A stretch of 64,000 nt of DNA from Planctomycetota bacterium (GTDB lineage Bacteria > Planctomycetota > J058), in the NCBI GenBank assembly GCA_023954375.1, contig JAMLIC010000002.1, positions 248,001-312,000 on the forward strand, read 5' to 3'. The notes under the pieces were generated by a model. It ran no database searches. It had not been told where the DNA came from and saw only the letters and a list, made by a program, of their open reading frames with translations. The first letter of the stretch is position 1. Each line of letters starts with the position of its first letter. Below are positions 54,301 through 62,834 of the stretch, piece by piece. Both the position numbers and the translations under genes were made by a program.

Positions 54301-55276
54301 ACGCCCGCCACGCGTCGACGGTGCGCCCGTAGACGCGGATCGCGTTGAGGCACGGCACGCCCAGGTCGGTGAGCGCCGCCGCCGCGTCGCCATCGACGAA
54401 CTTGAGGTGCAGCGCCAGGACGGCCTCGACGCGCGGGCCGTCGTCGCCCCGCAGGAGGTCGCGCACGGCGCGGCTCCCGGGCTGGGCGAAGACGACCACC
54501 GGCCGGAGGCCCCGCGCCTCGAGGGCCCGGGCGACCGCGCGCGGGATCGTGAGCGTGTCGCGCTTGACGCGGGCCGGGAACTCGAGGACGGCGACCCGCG
54601 GCCGCGACCCGTCGTCCCCGCTCGCCGCGCGCCAGGCGTCCCACGTCTCGAGGAGGCGCGCCTCGCCCTCGCCGTCCCAGGCGACGTAGCCCTGGGCCGG
54701 CGGCGTGGTCGGCGGCGCGACCTCGACCGCGTGGCCCGCCAGGCGCAGGAGGTGGCGCAGGGCCTGCTCGAGGTCGGCGCCGCTGCCCGCGTCCCAGTAG
54801 GCGTCGAGCGCCTCGTCGCGCGCGAGCCCGAGCGCGGCGAGGCGGTCCGGCGTCAGGTCGCGGCCGGCCGGGCCGAGCGCGACCGTGCGCGGCGCCGGCG
54901 CCGCCCGCCCGCGCGCCTGCGACCAGCCCTCGAGCCACGGCGCGTGGGCCTGCGCCCACGTCGCCTCGAGCAGCTCGACCACGACCACGTCGGCCTCGGG
55001 CGCCGCGTCCGTGACCTGCGCGTCGGTCGCGCCCGCGCGCAGGGCGGCCGTCGAGGGCGCCCGCAGCGTGACCTCGATGCGCCTGGCGACCTCCGGCGCG
55101 CGAGCCGTCAGGCGGTCGAGGGCGCGCGTCCAGGGCTCGAGCGCCGGGTCCGAGACGACGAGGACCACGCGCGCGGGGCGCGCGTCGGCGGGGGCGCGCG
55201 TGGCGGCCACGCCGAGGACGGCCGCGGCGAAGGCCAGGGCGAAGGCGGGGCCGGCGAGGCGGGCGGCGGCCGGCAC
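51323..55276 (-). CDS. Exported, membrane-anchored CobN-like chelatase
   Basis: The product is 1317 residues. It resembles CobN/BchH in length and motifs (YWNYPPGKHNVGASYLNV, VIHLGTHGTHEWLSGKESGLS, HATSLYRDTFP, GHGYGGGQWGEPMEAEF). Unlike cytosolic CobN it has a signal peptide (LAGPAFALAFAAAVLGVA) and a C-terminal helix (AGVALALLALAALGLLGAG), so it should face the periplasm. It follows DUF2149 and ExbB/TolQ-like genes in one overlapping operon, the same set as HmuS-HmuU-HmuT of Bacteroidota, where HmuS acts on haem. It is therefore probably a proton-motive-force-linked tetrapyrrole (de)chelatase rather than part of cobalamin synthesis; no cob genes are nearby. GTG 55276. Confidence 0.85.
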   Translation of the reverse strand: MPAAARLAGPAFALAFAAAVLGVAATRAPADARPARVVLVVSDPALEPWTRALDRLTARAPEVARRIEVTLRAPSTAALRAGATDAQVTDAAPEADVVVVELLEATWAQAHAPWLEGWSQARGRAAPAPRTVALGPAGRDLTPDRLAALGLARDEALDAYWDAGSGADLEQALRHLLRLAGHAVEVAPPTTPPAQGYVAWDGEGEARLLETWDAWRAASGDDGSRPRVAVLEFPARVKRDTLTIPRAVARALEARGLRPVVVFAQPGSRAVRDLLRGDDGPRVEAVLALHLKFVDGDAAAALTDLGVPCLNAIRVYGRTVDAWRASTQGLTTGEVAWQLAVPELSGLAPHTVVAALAPGGRGRYEAIPERVERLADRAAAWARLRATPPGERRVALLYWNYPPGKHNVGASYLNVIRSIPTILADLRGRGLDVGPTDGDATVGDEVIAKGRNVARWAPGELDRLLATGDVVSIPLATYEAWFAATPRAFQRAVVDHWGPPTAAEIMARDGRLILPVVRRGNVVLLPQPDRARTQDLAALYQRQDLPPHHQYVAAYLWLQRAFDAHAVIHLGTHGTHEWLSGKESGLSGDDPGEVLAGHLPILYPYIVDDVGEGIVAKRRGAAVVVDHLTPALGTSGLAPELAALRERTIEWRAAPDGQRAEVLAELEAEVIRRGLDVDLGDVGWRRGEDGAFEADAQARVAALEDHLEETRARTVPLGLHTFGRSPEGERLDGFVALIEEAHGAAVASMTRANLVACGPSELGSLARGLAGGFVAPGPGNDPLRDPAAVPTGKDFFAFDPRTVPGPRQEALGADLAGRLVERLTAERGQAPRRLALQVWGVETIRHAGVQEAQALALLGVRCVRDRQGRVRGLELVPREALGRPRVDVVLHATSLYRDTFPVLVELFDEAVRLAAASPEPDNPIAANAAALTADLVAAGMSEDRARARALVRVWAEPTGKHDSKVAAMAGASGSWDTEAQVAETWIRRMGHGYGGGQWGEPMEAEFRAALRGTEAIVHTRASSLYATLDNDDYFSYGGSIALGVRRVDGGRSPPFYVTDLRRPGREEHVTLERFMGQELRSRYLSPDWMRAVMEEGYSGARHVWKGVEHLWGWEVVYPEAVGPAKWQEVHEVWVEDRHGLGLEAFFERESPHARQAIAARLLEVVRKGRWAPDDATRRALVEAFVEGVERHDVSCDHLTCDHPELTEFVRVEAERLEAVPADALARAVERIERASGRTVAEALARRQADKAGWHAAPAQEAATEAVGAQVSGLRMTEEEVREAGGGAPPSPPPAGVALALLALAALGLLGAGVEARG

Positions 55277-55280
55277 GCCC

Positions 55281-55622
55281 TCACTCGCCTTCCGGCACGT
55301 AGACGACGCTCCCGTCCGTGAGCCGGTACGCCGTCCCCAGCCGCGTCCCCTCGCCCGACCCCACGTCCTTCGTCAGCCGCCGCACGACCGTCCGCCGCCC
55401 GTCGCGCACCACGACCTCGAGCCCGTCGGGTCGCTCGGTCGTGACCGTCACGCGCGCCTGCGGGTCGAACACCCCGGCGAGGTGCATGGCGCTCACGAGC
55501 GCCACGAGGAAGCCTAGGGCGAAGACGACGCCCACGTCGAACAGGTTGGCGAGCCCCTCGAGCGGGTCGGCCTCGCGCCCGCCGCCGCCCAGCAGCCCCA
55601 GCCCCGCGCGCGGGCGCCTCAC
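55281..55622 (-). CDS. DUF2149 protein (HmuU-like)
   Basis: The product is 113 residues. A single membrane helix (DVGVVFALGFLVALVSAMHLAG) comes after GREADPLEGLANLFDV, and a short periplasmic domain ends GTAYRLTDGSVVYVPEG, the DUF2149 hallmark. The topology is like ExbD/TolR, the partner of ExbB-type channels. GTG 55622 overlaps the channel gene's stop by 4 nt; the CobN-like gene starts 4 nt after it. Confidence 0.85.
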   Translation of the reverse strand: MRRPRAGLGLLGGGGREADPLEGLANLFDVGVVFALGFLVALVSAMHLAGVFDPQARVTVTTERPDGLEVVVRDGRRTVVRRLTKDVGSGEGTRLGTAYRLTDGSVVYVPEGE

Positions 55623-56170
55623 GCGTCCAGCGCCTCGAGCGCGTGGCGCAGCTCGGCCAGGTCGAGGCGGTACCAGCGCTCCTGCGCCGTCGTCACCACC
55701 CAGGCGAGGCCGCCGGCGAACAGCCCGAGGACGGTCGTGCCGAAGGCCAGGACGAGCGCGTCCGAGAGCGCGCGCAGGTCGCCGTGGGCGAGCGCGGTGA
55801 GCCCGGGACCGAGCGGGATGAGCGTCCCGGCCAGGCCGAGCGCCGGCGCGAGCCGCGCCCACGTGCGCGCGCGGTCGATCCTCCGCGCGAGCAGGGCCTC
55901 GGTCCGGTCGAGGATCAGCCAGGGCGAGGCGGCCGGGTCGGCGCGCCGCTCGGCGCCCCAGGCGACGACGCCCCGCCGCGCGGCCATCGACGGCGGCGGC
56001 GCGGCCGGGTCGAGGAGCGCCGCGGCCTGGCCGCGCCGGCGGAGCGCCTCGACCAGGAGCTCGCCCAGGAGGAAGACCGTGTGGCCGACGGCCACGAGCA
56101 GCGCCACGACGACGGGCCACAGGAGCAGCGCCGTGAGCGCGGCGACGGTGGCCTGGAGCTGCGCCGTCAT
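55619..56170 (-). CDS. MotA/TolQ/ExbB proton-channel family protein
   Basis: The product is 183 residues with three membrane helices (LLLWPVVVALLVAVGHTVFLLGELL, LAPALGLAGTLIPLGPGLTAL, ALVLAFGTTVLGLFAGGLAWVV). The last two carry the G-x-x-G-T-L-x-P-x-G and A-F-G-T-T-V-x-G signatures of the family. With the DUF2149 protein it should form an ion-driven energising unit for the periplasmic CobN-like enzyme. ATG 56170 overlaps the kelch gene stop (ATGA). Confidence 0.88.
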   Translation of the reverse strand: MTAQLQATVAALTALLLWPVVVALLVAVGHTVFLLGELLVEALRRRGQAAALLDPAAPPPSMAARRGVVAWGAERRADPAASPWLILDRTEALLARRIDRARTWARLAPALGLAGTLIPLGPGLTALAHGDLRALSDALVLAFGTTVLGLFAGGLAWVVTTAQERWYRLDLAELRHALEALDA

Positions 56171-58011
56171 CGGACCCGCCACGCGGCCGAGGTCACGCCG
56201 CGCGTGAGGTCGAGCGGCCGCCCCTCGAGGTCCCGCAGCGCGGGGCCGAGGACCACCTCGACGCGGTCGCCGGCCGCGGCGGGAGCGGACAGGGTCACCT
56301 CGAGGCGGCGCGGCCCGACGAGCGTGGCCGTCGCGCCCGCCGCCTGGCCGTTGACGGTCGCGGTCACGGCCTGCGCCAGCGCGGCGGTCGTCGGGTCGAG
56401 CGCGCCGGAGGTGACGAAGATGAAGGTGCGGTCCGACGGGCCGATCGGCCAGCCGGCCGCCGGCGCGACCCCGATCGCGATCGTCCGCCGGTCGAGGCCG
56501 ATCGACGCCTGCGCGAGCGCCTCGAGCGAGAAGACCTCGACCGCGTCCTGCCCGCCGAGGAGCGGCCCCGAGAGGCCGCCCTCGCGCCCGCCGACCACGA
56601 CGATGCGGCCATCGCGCAGGGCGGCCACCCCGGACGAGCGTCGGCCGGTGCGCGGCGTCAGCGGCGTGAGCTCGCCCGCGCCCCCCGCCGGCCCCGGCCG
56701 GTAGAGGTCGGCCACGGGGTCCGTCCCCGACGCCCCGGGGCTGCGGCCGCCGGGGCCGATCAGGAGCGAACCATCCGGCGCCGGCACGAGCCGCGTGAAG
56801 GTGCGGCCGCGCCCCTGGAGCACCGGGCCCGGGATCGCGGTCGTCGCCGGCGGCGCCTGGCTGGTGAGGGTCACCACGCAGGTGGCGTCGGCCTGCTGCA
56901 CGAGCACCCGCCCGTCGGGGAGCGCCGCCGCCGAGGGGTGGTTCCAGTCGCTCGTGGCGCCCGCGGGCGTGACCAGGACGCCCTGCAGGCGCGTGACCGA
57001 GACGACGGGGTCCGGCTGCGCCGCGTCGAGGCGCAGGACCTCGGCGTCGGTCGTCGGGCCGGCCGCCACGCGCCCGAAGAGGAGGACGACGTCGCCCGCC
57101 GGCAGGAGCGCGGCCTGGCCGCCGAGCGAGGCGACCTGCGCCGAGGCGCTGACGGCGCTCATGTCGGCGGTCAGGACCTCGATCACCGGCTGCGGCTGGG
57201 TCTGGCCGGTGTTCGCGTAGCCGCCCACGACCAGCCACCGCCCGTCGGTCAGCGGCAGGACGGCGTGCAGGCTCGTCCGCGGGGCGACGCCGGTCAGGCG
57301 CACCGTCCAGGCGCCCGTGGCCGGGTCCCACACCTCGACGGTGGTGTGGAGCGCGGCCGCGGTCTGGCCGCCGACGACCGCCACCTGCCCGCCGGCCAGC
57401 AGCACGGCGACGTGGCCGAAGCGCGGCTCGACCAGGTCGCCCGACGGGACGGCCGCGCCGGCGCGCGGGTCGACGACGGTCGTCGTGCGCAGGGCGCCGG
57501 CGGCGCCGCCCTGGTTGCCGCCCGCGACGAGCAGGCGCCCGTCGGCCAGGCCCACCACCCCGGGGTTCGAGCCGGTTTGCGTCATGGCGACCCGCGCGGT
57601 CGTCGGCGCCGTGGACCGGGTGGCCACCACCGGCGCGGCCAGCGGCAGGTCGCGGGCCGAGCGGAGCGTCGTCGCGACCTCGAGCGTGACGGTCGCGTCG
57701 AGGGCCCACGGCGCCTGCGGCGCGAACAGCGCCGCCTCCGGCGCCGGCTGGCTGACGCTGCCCGCCTTGGCGCTCGGGGCGGCGACGCTCTCCACCGCGG
57801 CGACCGACGGCGCCACGCTCGTCGCCAGGAGCGCGACGTCGAAGACCGCCACGAGCGGGTCGGTCGGCCCGAGGACCTCGCCCGCCGCGGGGTGGAGGGC
57901 CGCGAGCGTCGGCGCGGCGGCGGCGCGCGACCGCCGCCCCGAGCCCGTGTTGCAGGCCGTCGCCGCGAGCGCGAGCGCGGCGACGACGACCAGGAGGCGG
58001 GAGGTGGGCAT
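56167..58011 (-). CDS. Kelch-repeat lipoprotein
   Basis: The product is 614 residues. The signal peptide ends in LAATAC, a lipobox. A Big-like beta domain is followed by at least six kelch-type blades (DGRLLVAGGNQGG, GGQVAVVGGQ, DGRWLVVGGYANT, DGRIVVVGGREGG) forming a propeller. The C-terminal 110 residues form another beta-sandwich. ATG 58011 has GAGGAG upstream. It is the first gene of the CobN-like operon, so it may be a surface or periplasmic binding component replacing the haem-binding lipoprotein of other hmu-like loci; this is inference. Confidence 0.75.
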   Translation of the reverse strand: MPTSRLLVVVAALALAATACNTGSGRRSRAAAAPTLAALHPAAGEVLGPTDPLVAVFDVALLATSVAPSVAAVESVAAPSAKAGSVSQPAPEAALFAPQAPWALDATVTLEVATTLRSARDLPLAAPVVATRSTAPTTARVAMTQTGSNPGVVGLADGRLLVAGGNQGGAAGALRTTTVVDPRAGAAVPSGDLVEPRFGHVAVLLAGGQVAVVGGQTAAALHTTVEVWDPATGAWTVRLTGVAPRTSLHAVLPLTDGRWLVVGGYANTGQTQPQPVIEVLTADMSAVSASAQVASLGGQAALLPAGDVVLLFGRVAAGPTTDAEVLRLDAAQPDPVVSVTRLQGVLVTPAGATSDWNHPSAAALPDGRVLVQQADATCVVTLTSQAPPATTAIPGPVLQGRGRTFTRLVPAPDGSLLIGPGGRSPGASGTDPVADLYRPGPAGGAGELTPLTPRTGRRSSGVAALRDGRIVVVGGREGGLSGPLLGGQDAVEVFSLEALAQASIGLDRRTIAIGVAPAAGWPIGPSDRTFIFVTSGALDPTTAALAQAVTATVNGQAAGATATLVGPRRLEVTLSAPAAAGDRVEVVLGPALRDLEGRPLDLTRGVTSAAWRVR

Positions 58012-58126
58012 CGGCGGCGCTCCTCGGGCCGTACTACGGACCGCAGATTCGTAACACCGGGCGCGCGCGCGCTCAACCCCCTCGTCCGGAGAGCGGGCGG
58101 TGCGACGGATCGCCGCACCCTGGCGT

Positions 58127-58155
58127 TTGAATCCAACCTGCGCGCGTCCTATCGT
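58127..58155 (+). promoter_or_regulatory. Promoter of the RND pump operon
   Basis: TTGAAT (58127-58132), 17-bp spacer, TATCGT (58150-58155), 7 nt, then GTG 58163. The best promoter match in the window; the start codon coincides with the expected transcription start. Confidence 0.65.
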
Positions 58156-58162
58156 TCGGTCC

Positions 58163-59608
58163 GTGACGCGGCGCGCTCGAATCGCCCTCGGCTCGATGGG
58201 CATCCTCCTCGCCTCCTGCATCATCAGCACGGCGATCCGCGCGATCGCCGCGCGCGAGGAGACCGTCCCCCAGACGATCGAGGTCCTCTCGCGGACCGAG
58301 CTGAGCCCCGACAAGCTCCTCGTGCGCCTCGCGCCGCCCAGGCAGGAGGCGGAGGCGCTCGCCGTCGAGTCGGTCACCCGCTACCCGTTCGGCCTGGCGG
58401 TCGTGAAGTCCGGCGGGACGGGCCGGGCGCCGCGGCCGGCCGCGCGCGCCGTGCCGGTGCGCACGGCGCGCCTGACGCCGGGGCGCGTCGACCGGAGGGT
58501 CGTGGCCTTCGGCACGGTCGAGGCGGAGCACGACGCGCGTGTGGCGCTCGAGGTGCCCGGCGTCGTCCGCCGCGTGCGCTTCGTCCTCGGCCAGCGCGTG
58601 GCCGAGGGCGACCCGCTCGTCGAGCTCGACGCGCGCGACGCGCAGCTGCGCCTGCGCCGCGCCGAGGCCGAGCTGACGCGCGCCCGGGCGGCGGCCCTGC
58701 GGGCCGAGGGCGGCGTGGCCCACCTCGACTCGCAGTGCGTGACGGCGCGCGCGTCGCTCGAGGTGCGCGCGCGCGACCTCGAGCGCTGGGCCGGCCTGGC
58801 CGCCCGCGACCTCGCCAGCCGCGACCGGGCCGACCAGGCCGACGCGCAGTGGCGCGCGGCGCTCCTCGAGGCGCAGCGGCTCGACCAGGGCGCCGACGAC
58901 GCGCGCGCCGTCGCCCGCGAGGCGGCGGCGGCGCTCGACCTCGCCCTGGCCGCGCGCGACCAGGCGCAGCTCGACCTCGACCGCTGCGTCCTCCGGGCCC
59001 CGTTCGCCGGCGTGGTCGCCGAGCGCCTCGTCCAGGAGGGGCAGTGGGGCCAGGCCGGCACGGCCGCCGCGCGCCTCGTCGCCGCCGACCGCGTGCGCGT
59101 CCGCGTCCACGTGCGCGAGGAGGAGGGGCTCGCCGTGCGCCCGGGCGCCCCGGCGCACGTCCTCCTGCCGGGCGTCTCGGCGCCGCCGCCGTATGGCGAC
59201 GCCGCCGCGCGCCTCCCCGGCCAGGGCGACGCCGCCGGCCCGTTCCCGGCGCGCGTCGAGGGCGTCGCCGCCGCGGCCGACCCCCGCGACCGGACGTTCG
59301 CCGTCGACGTCGCGGCCGAGGCCGCCGGCGGCCTCCTGCGGCCCGGCATGTTCGCGCGCGTCGTGCTCGACCTCGGCGTGATCGAGCACGCCCTGCTCGT
59401 GCCCGACGGCGCCGTCGTGGCCGAGGCCGGCGCGCACCACGTCTTCCTCGCCGACGGCGACCGGGCCCGACGCGTGGCCGTGACGCTCGGCCCGCGCCAG
59501 GGCGAGGGCCGCCTCCTCCGCGCCGGCCTCGACGGCGCGTGCGAGGTCGTCGTCGAGGGCACCGGCCTCCTCTTCGACGGCGCGCCGCTGGCCCGGCTGG
59601 GGGACTGA
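58163..59608 (+). CDS. RND efflux periplasmic adaptor (HlyD-like), probable lipoprotein
   Basis: The product is 481 residues. An N-terminal LLASC fits a lipobox. Next come a lipoyl-like half (VVAFGTVEAEHDARVALEVPGVVRRV), a long alpha-helical hairpin (LRLRRAEAELTRARAAALRAEG... DLALAARDQAQLDLD), the second lipoyl half (CVLRAPFAGVVAERLVQEGQW) and beta-barrel regions. It is somewhat long for the family. GTG 58163 is chosen because it lies 7 nt from the promoter; the frame upstream is noise. The permease gene follows directly after the stop. No TolC-like gene is adjacent. Confidence 0.85.
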   Translation: MTRRARIALGSMGILLASCIISTAIRAIAAREETVPQTIEVLSRTELSPDKLLVRLAPPRQEAEALAVESVTRYPFGLAVVKSGGTGRAPRPAARAVPVRTARLTPGRVDRRVVAFGTVEAEHDARVALEVPGVVRRVRFVLGQRVAEGDPLVELDARDAQLRLRRAEAELTRARAAALRAEGGVAHLDSQCVTARASLEVRARDLERWAGLAARDLASRDRADQADAQWRAALLEAQRLDQGADDARAVAREAAAALDLALAARDQAQLDLDRCVLRAPFAGVVAERLVQEGQWGQAGTAAARLVAADRVRVRVHVREEEGLAVRPGAPAHVLLPGVSAPPPYGDAAARLPGQGDAAGPFPARVEGVAAAADPRDRTFAVDVAAEAAGGLLRPGMFARVVLDLGVIEHALLVPDGAVVAEAGAHHVFLADGDRARRVAVTLGPRQGEGRLLRAGLDGACEVVVEGTGLLFDGAPLARLGD

Positions 59609-62600
59609 GTGATCGGCGCCCTCGTCCGGGCGGCCGTCGACAACCGCGTCGCCGTCCACCTGGCCCAGCTCCTCCTCGTCGTGGGCGGCTTCTTCGCCTA
59701 CTCCACGATGACCCGGGAGATCTTCCCCGAGTTCACGCGCGAGAAGATCCGCGTCACCGCCGTCTACCCCGGCGCCGCGCCCGAGGACGTCGAGGAGCTG
59801 GTCACGATCAAGCTCGAGGACGCCCTCGACTCGGTCGACGGGGTGGAGGAGATCGAGTCGACGACGCAGGAGGGGGTCTGCTGGGTCATAGGCAAGCTCG
59901 CCCAGGGCGCCGACATGACCCGCACGCTCCAGGAGGTCGACCGCGCCGTGGCGGCGATCCCCGACCTCCCGGCGGAGCTGCGCGACGACCCGCTCGTGCA
60001 GGAGGTGAAGACCCGCTTCCCGGTCATCACGCTCTCGATCCACGGCGACGTGAGCGAGCTGGCCCTCAAGGACCTCGTGCGCCCGATCAAGCGGCGCATG
60101 GAGGCGATCCCCGGCGTCGCCGCGGTGCAGCCCTCGGGCCTCCGCGCCCTCGAGTGGCACGTCGAGGTCTCGCCCGAGGCGGCCCTGCGCCACGGGGTGA
60201 CCCTCGAGGAGGTGGCGCGGGCGCTCCAGGCGCAGAACCGCACCGTCCCCGGCGGCACGCTCGAGCGGACCCGCGACGAGGTGCTGATCCGCACGCGCGG
60301 CGAGACGGAGACGACCGAGCAGATCGAGGCGGTCGTCGTCCGCGCGCGGCCCGACGGCTCCGCGGTGCGCGTGGGCGACATCGCCCGGGTCATGCCGGGG
60401 TTCGAGCGCGCGCTCACCTACGGGCGCTTCGACGGCAAGACGGCCCTCAACCTGACCGCCCTCAAGGAGCGCGACGGCGACATCCTCGAGATCTCGCGGC
60501 AGGTGCGCGAGCTGGCGCGCAAGCTCGAGCTCCCGGCCGGCGTCAGCGCGAGCGTCCACACCGACCTGTCGATCTACCTCAACGACCGCCTCGACATCAT
60601 GAAGACGAACGCCCTGCAGGGGTTCGTCCTCGTCCTGGCCAGCCTGTGCCTGCTCCTCCACTGGCGCATGGCCGCGATCGTGGCCCTCGGGATCCCCGCC
60701 GCCTTCCTGTTCGCCTTCTGCTGCATGGCGCTGGTCGGGATCTCGATCAACATGATGTCGCTCTTCGCGCTCATCCTGGTCCTGGGGATGCTCGTCGACG
60801 ACGCGATCGTCGTCGTCGAGAACATCCAGTCGCGGATCGAGCAGGGCGAGGCGCCGGCGCTCGCGGCCGTCAACGGGACGCGCCAGGTCGCGGTCCCGGT
60901 CTTCTGCACGGTGGCGACGACCGTCTCGGCGTTCATGCCCATGCTGCTGACGCCGGGCGAGATGGGCCAGTGGATGTGGCAGGTCCCGGTCGTCGTCGCG
61001 TTCTGCCTCATCGCCTCGCTCTTCGAGTGCTTCACGGTCATGCCCGTGCACGTGGTCGAGTTCGGCCCCTCGCACGCCGCCGACCCCGCCCGCTGGTTCG
61101 AGCGCCTCAAGGCCTTCCACCGGCGCGCCGTCGACTGGTGCCTCGAGCGCCGCTACCGCGTGCTCTCGGCGCTCGTCGGCCTCTCGATCGTGATCGTCAC
61201 CCTGGCGTCCGTGACGACCGGGTTCATCCTCTTCGACCCGTTCGAGAGCGAGACCTACTTCCTCAACTACGAGCTGCCGTCGACGGCGTCGCTCGAGGAG
61301 AGCTCCGAGCGGGCGCGCGACCTGGAGCGGATCATCCTCGACCTCCCCGACGAGGAGCGCGAGGCGTCGATCACCAACGTCGGCGTCTCGGCGATCAACG
61401 TCGACCAGGCCGACCGCGGCGGGCACCTGGGGCAGGTCGTGTTCACGCTCACGCACCCCGGCCGACGCGAGCGGGGGACCGAGGAGATCCTCGAGCACCT
61501 GCGCGCGGAGACGGGGCGGCTGCGCGGCTTCACCAAGCTCGAGTTCAAGGGCCTCCAGGCGGGCCCCGGCGGCTCGCCGATCGAGGTGTCGCTCGAGGGC
61601 GACGACTTCCCGGCCCTGCGCGAGGCGGCCGAGGAGCTGGCCGGCTGGCTGCGCGGGATCGACGGCGTGCACGACATCTTCGACGACTCGGCCCCGGGCA
61701 AGGCCGAGCTCGAGGTGGTCGTCGACCTCGAGGCGGCGGGCGCGCTGGGCCTGACCACCCAGGCCGTGGCCCAGCAGGTGCGCGACGCCTTCCAGGGGCG
61801 CGCCGCGACGAGCGTCCGACGGCTCGACGAGGACGTCGACCTCGTGGTCCGCTACCCGCTCGACGACCGCGCGCAGCGCGCCACCCTCGAGGACCTGTGG
61901 CTCGCGACGCCGACGGGCCAGCGGGTGCCGTTCCGGGCCGTGGCGACCGCGCGCGAGGGGCGCGGCCTGGCCAAGATCGTCCGCGGCGACCGGCGGCGCG
62001 CCGTGACCGTCTTCGCCGACGTCGACACGCGCCGCGCCAACGCGATCGAGGTCACCGAGCGGCTCAAGGCGTCCTTCGAGGAGCCCCTGCGCCGCGAGCG
62101 CGGCATCGACCTCCGGATCAAGGGGCAGCGGCGCGAGGCCGAGCAGTCGATGAACGGCATGCTCAAGGCCTTCCTGATCTCCGTGCTGCTCGTCTACATG
62201 ATCCTCGGCACGCAGTTCAAGTCGTTCGCCCAGCCGCTCCTGGTCATGGTCGCGATCCCGTTCGGCATCGACGGGATCCTCCTCGGGCACATGCTCCTCG
62301 GCCGCGACGTGTCGTTCATGTCGGTCATGGGCCTCGTCGCCACCTCGGGCATCGTCGTCAACGACAGCCTCGTGCTCGTGTCGCTGATCAACGAGCTGCG
62401 CCGCGGCGGGCTGTCGGCGCTCGAGGCCGCCAGCCAGGCCAGCGTGCGGCGCCTGCGGGCGATCATCCTCACCTCGGTGACGACGATCTTCGGCCTCTTC
62501 CCGCTGGCGTTCCTGGCCACCGGCCAGGCGCGCTTCCTCAGCCCCATGGCGATCTCGATCGTCTTCGGCCTGGCCTTCTCCACCGGGCTGACGCTGATCG

Positions 62601-62677
62601 TGATCCCCTGCCTCTACGTCGTGCTCGACGACGTGAAGGCGGCGCTGGGGCTGGGCGAGGCGCACGAGGCGCCTTGA
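59609..62677 (+). CDS. RND-family efflux permease (AcrB-like)
   Basis: The product is 1022 residues, the standard RND size, with twelve membrane helices and two large periplasmic loops. The proton-relay Asp pair is present in LGMLVDDAIVVVENI. Other motifs are YPGAAPEDVEELVT near the N-terminus, QAQNRTVPGGTLE, and MGLVATSGIVVNDSLVLV in the second half. It exports substrates using the proton gradient with the adaptor encoded upstream. GTG 59609 is adjacent to the adaptor stop. Substrate cannot be deduced. Confidence 0.93.
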   Translation: MIGALVRAAVDNRVAVHLAQLLLVVGGFFAYSTMTREIFPEFTREKIRVTAVYPGAAPEDVEELVTIKLEDALDSVDGVEEIESTTQEGVCWVIGKLAQGADMTRTLQEVDRAVAAIPDLPAELRDDPLVQEVKTRFPVITLSIHGDVSELALKDLVRPIKRRMEAIPGVAAVQPSGLRALEWHVEVSPEAALRHGVTLEEVARALQAQNRTVPGGTLERTRDEVLIRTRGETETTEQIEAVVVRARPDGSAVRVGDIARVMPGFERALTYGRFDGKTALNLTALKERDGDILEISRQVRELARKLELPAGVSASVHTDLSIYLNDRLDIMKTNALQGFVLVLASLCLLLHWRMAAIVALGIPAAFLFAFCCMALVGISINMMSLFALILVLGMLVDDAIVVVENIQSRIEQGEAPALAAVNGTRQVAVPVFCTVATTVSAFMPMLLTPGEMGQWMWQVPVVVAFCLIASLFECFTVMPVHVVEFGPSHAADPARWFERLKAFHRRAVDWCLERRYRVLSALVGLSIVIVTLASVTTGFILFDPFESETYFLNYELPSTASLEESSERARDLERIILDLPDEEREASITNVGVSAINVDQADRGGHLGQVVFTLTHPGRRERGTEEILEHLRAETGRLRGFTKLEFKGLQAGPGGSPIEVSLEGDDFPALREAAEELAGWLRGIDGVHDIFDDSAPGKAELEVVVDLEAAGALGLTTQAVAQQVRDAFQGRAATSVRRLDEDVDLVVRYPLDDRAQRATLEDLWLATPTGQRVPFRAVATAREGRGLAKIVRGDRRRAVTVFADVDTRRANAIEVTERLKASFEEPLRRERGIDLRIKGQRREAEQSMNGMLKAFLISVLLVYMILGTQFKSFAQPLLVMVAIPFGIDGILLGHMLLGRDVSFMSVMGLVATSGIVVNDSLVLVSLINELRRGGLSALEAASQASVRRLRAIILTSVTTIFGLFPLAFLATGQARFLSPMAISIVFGLAFSTGLTLIVIPCLYVVLDDVKAALGLGEAHEAP

Positions 62678-62706
62678 GGGCGAGAGATCGACCGCGGGGC
62701 GGACGG

Positions 62707-62761
62707 CACGGAGGCCACGGAGGGGAGCAGGGCGACCTCCGTGTCCTCCGTGGCCTCCGTG
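62707..62761. repeat. 17-bp inverted repeat of CACGGAGG units
   Basis: CACGGAGGCCACGGAGG (62707-62723) is repeated exactly, inverted, at 62745-62761 around a 21-nt loop holding one more CCTCCGTGT unit. It lies 30 nt after the RND permease stop and resembles the element at 37214 in unit design though not in exact sequence. Possibly a terminator. Confidence 0.7.
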
Positions 62762-62834
62762 GTGAGTCCCTGGTGCGTCGTCGCCGACGGCGCGCTTCGT
62801 GGGCCCGGGGACCTCATGGTAAGACGGCAGCGCG

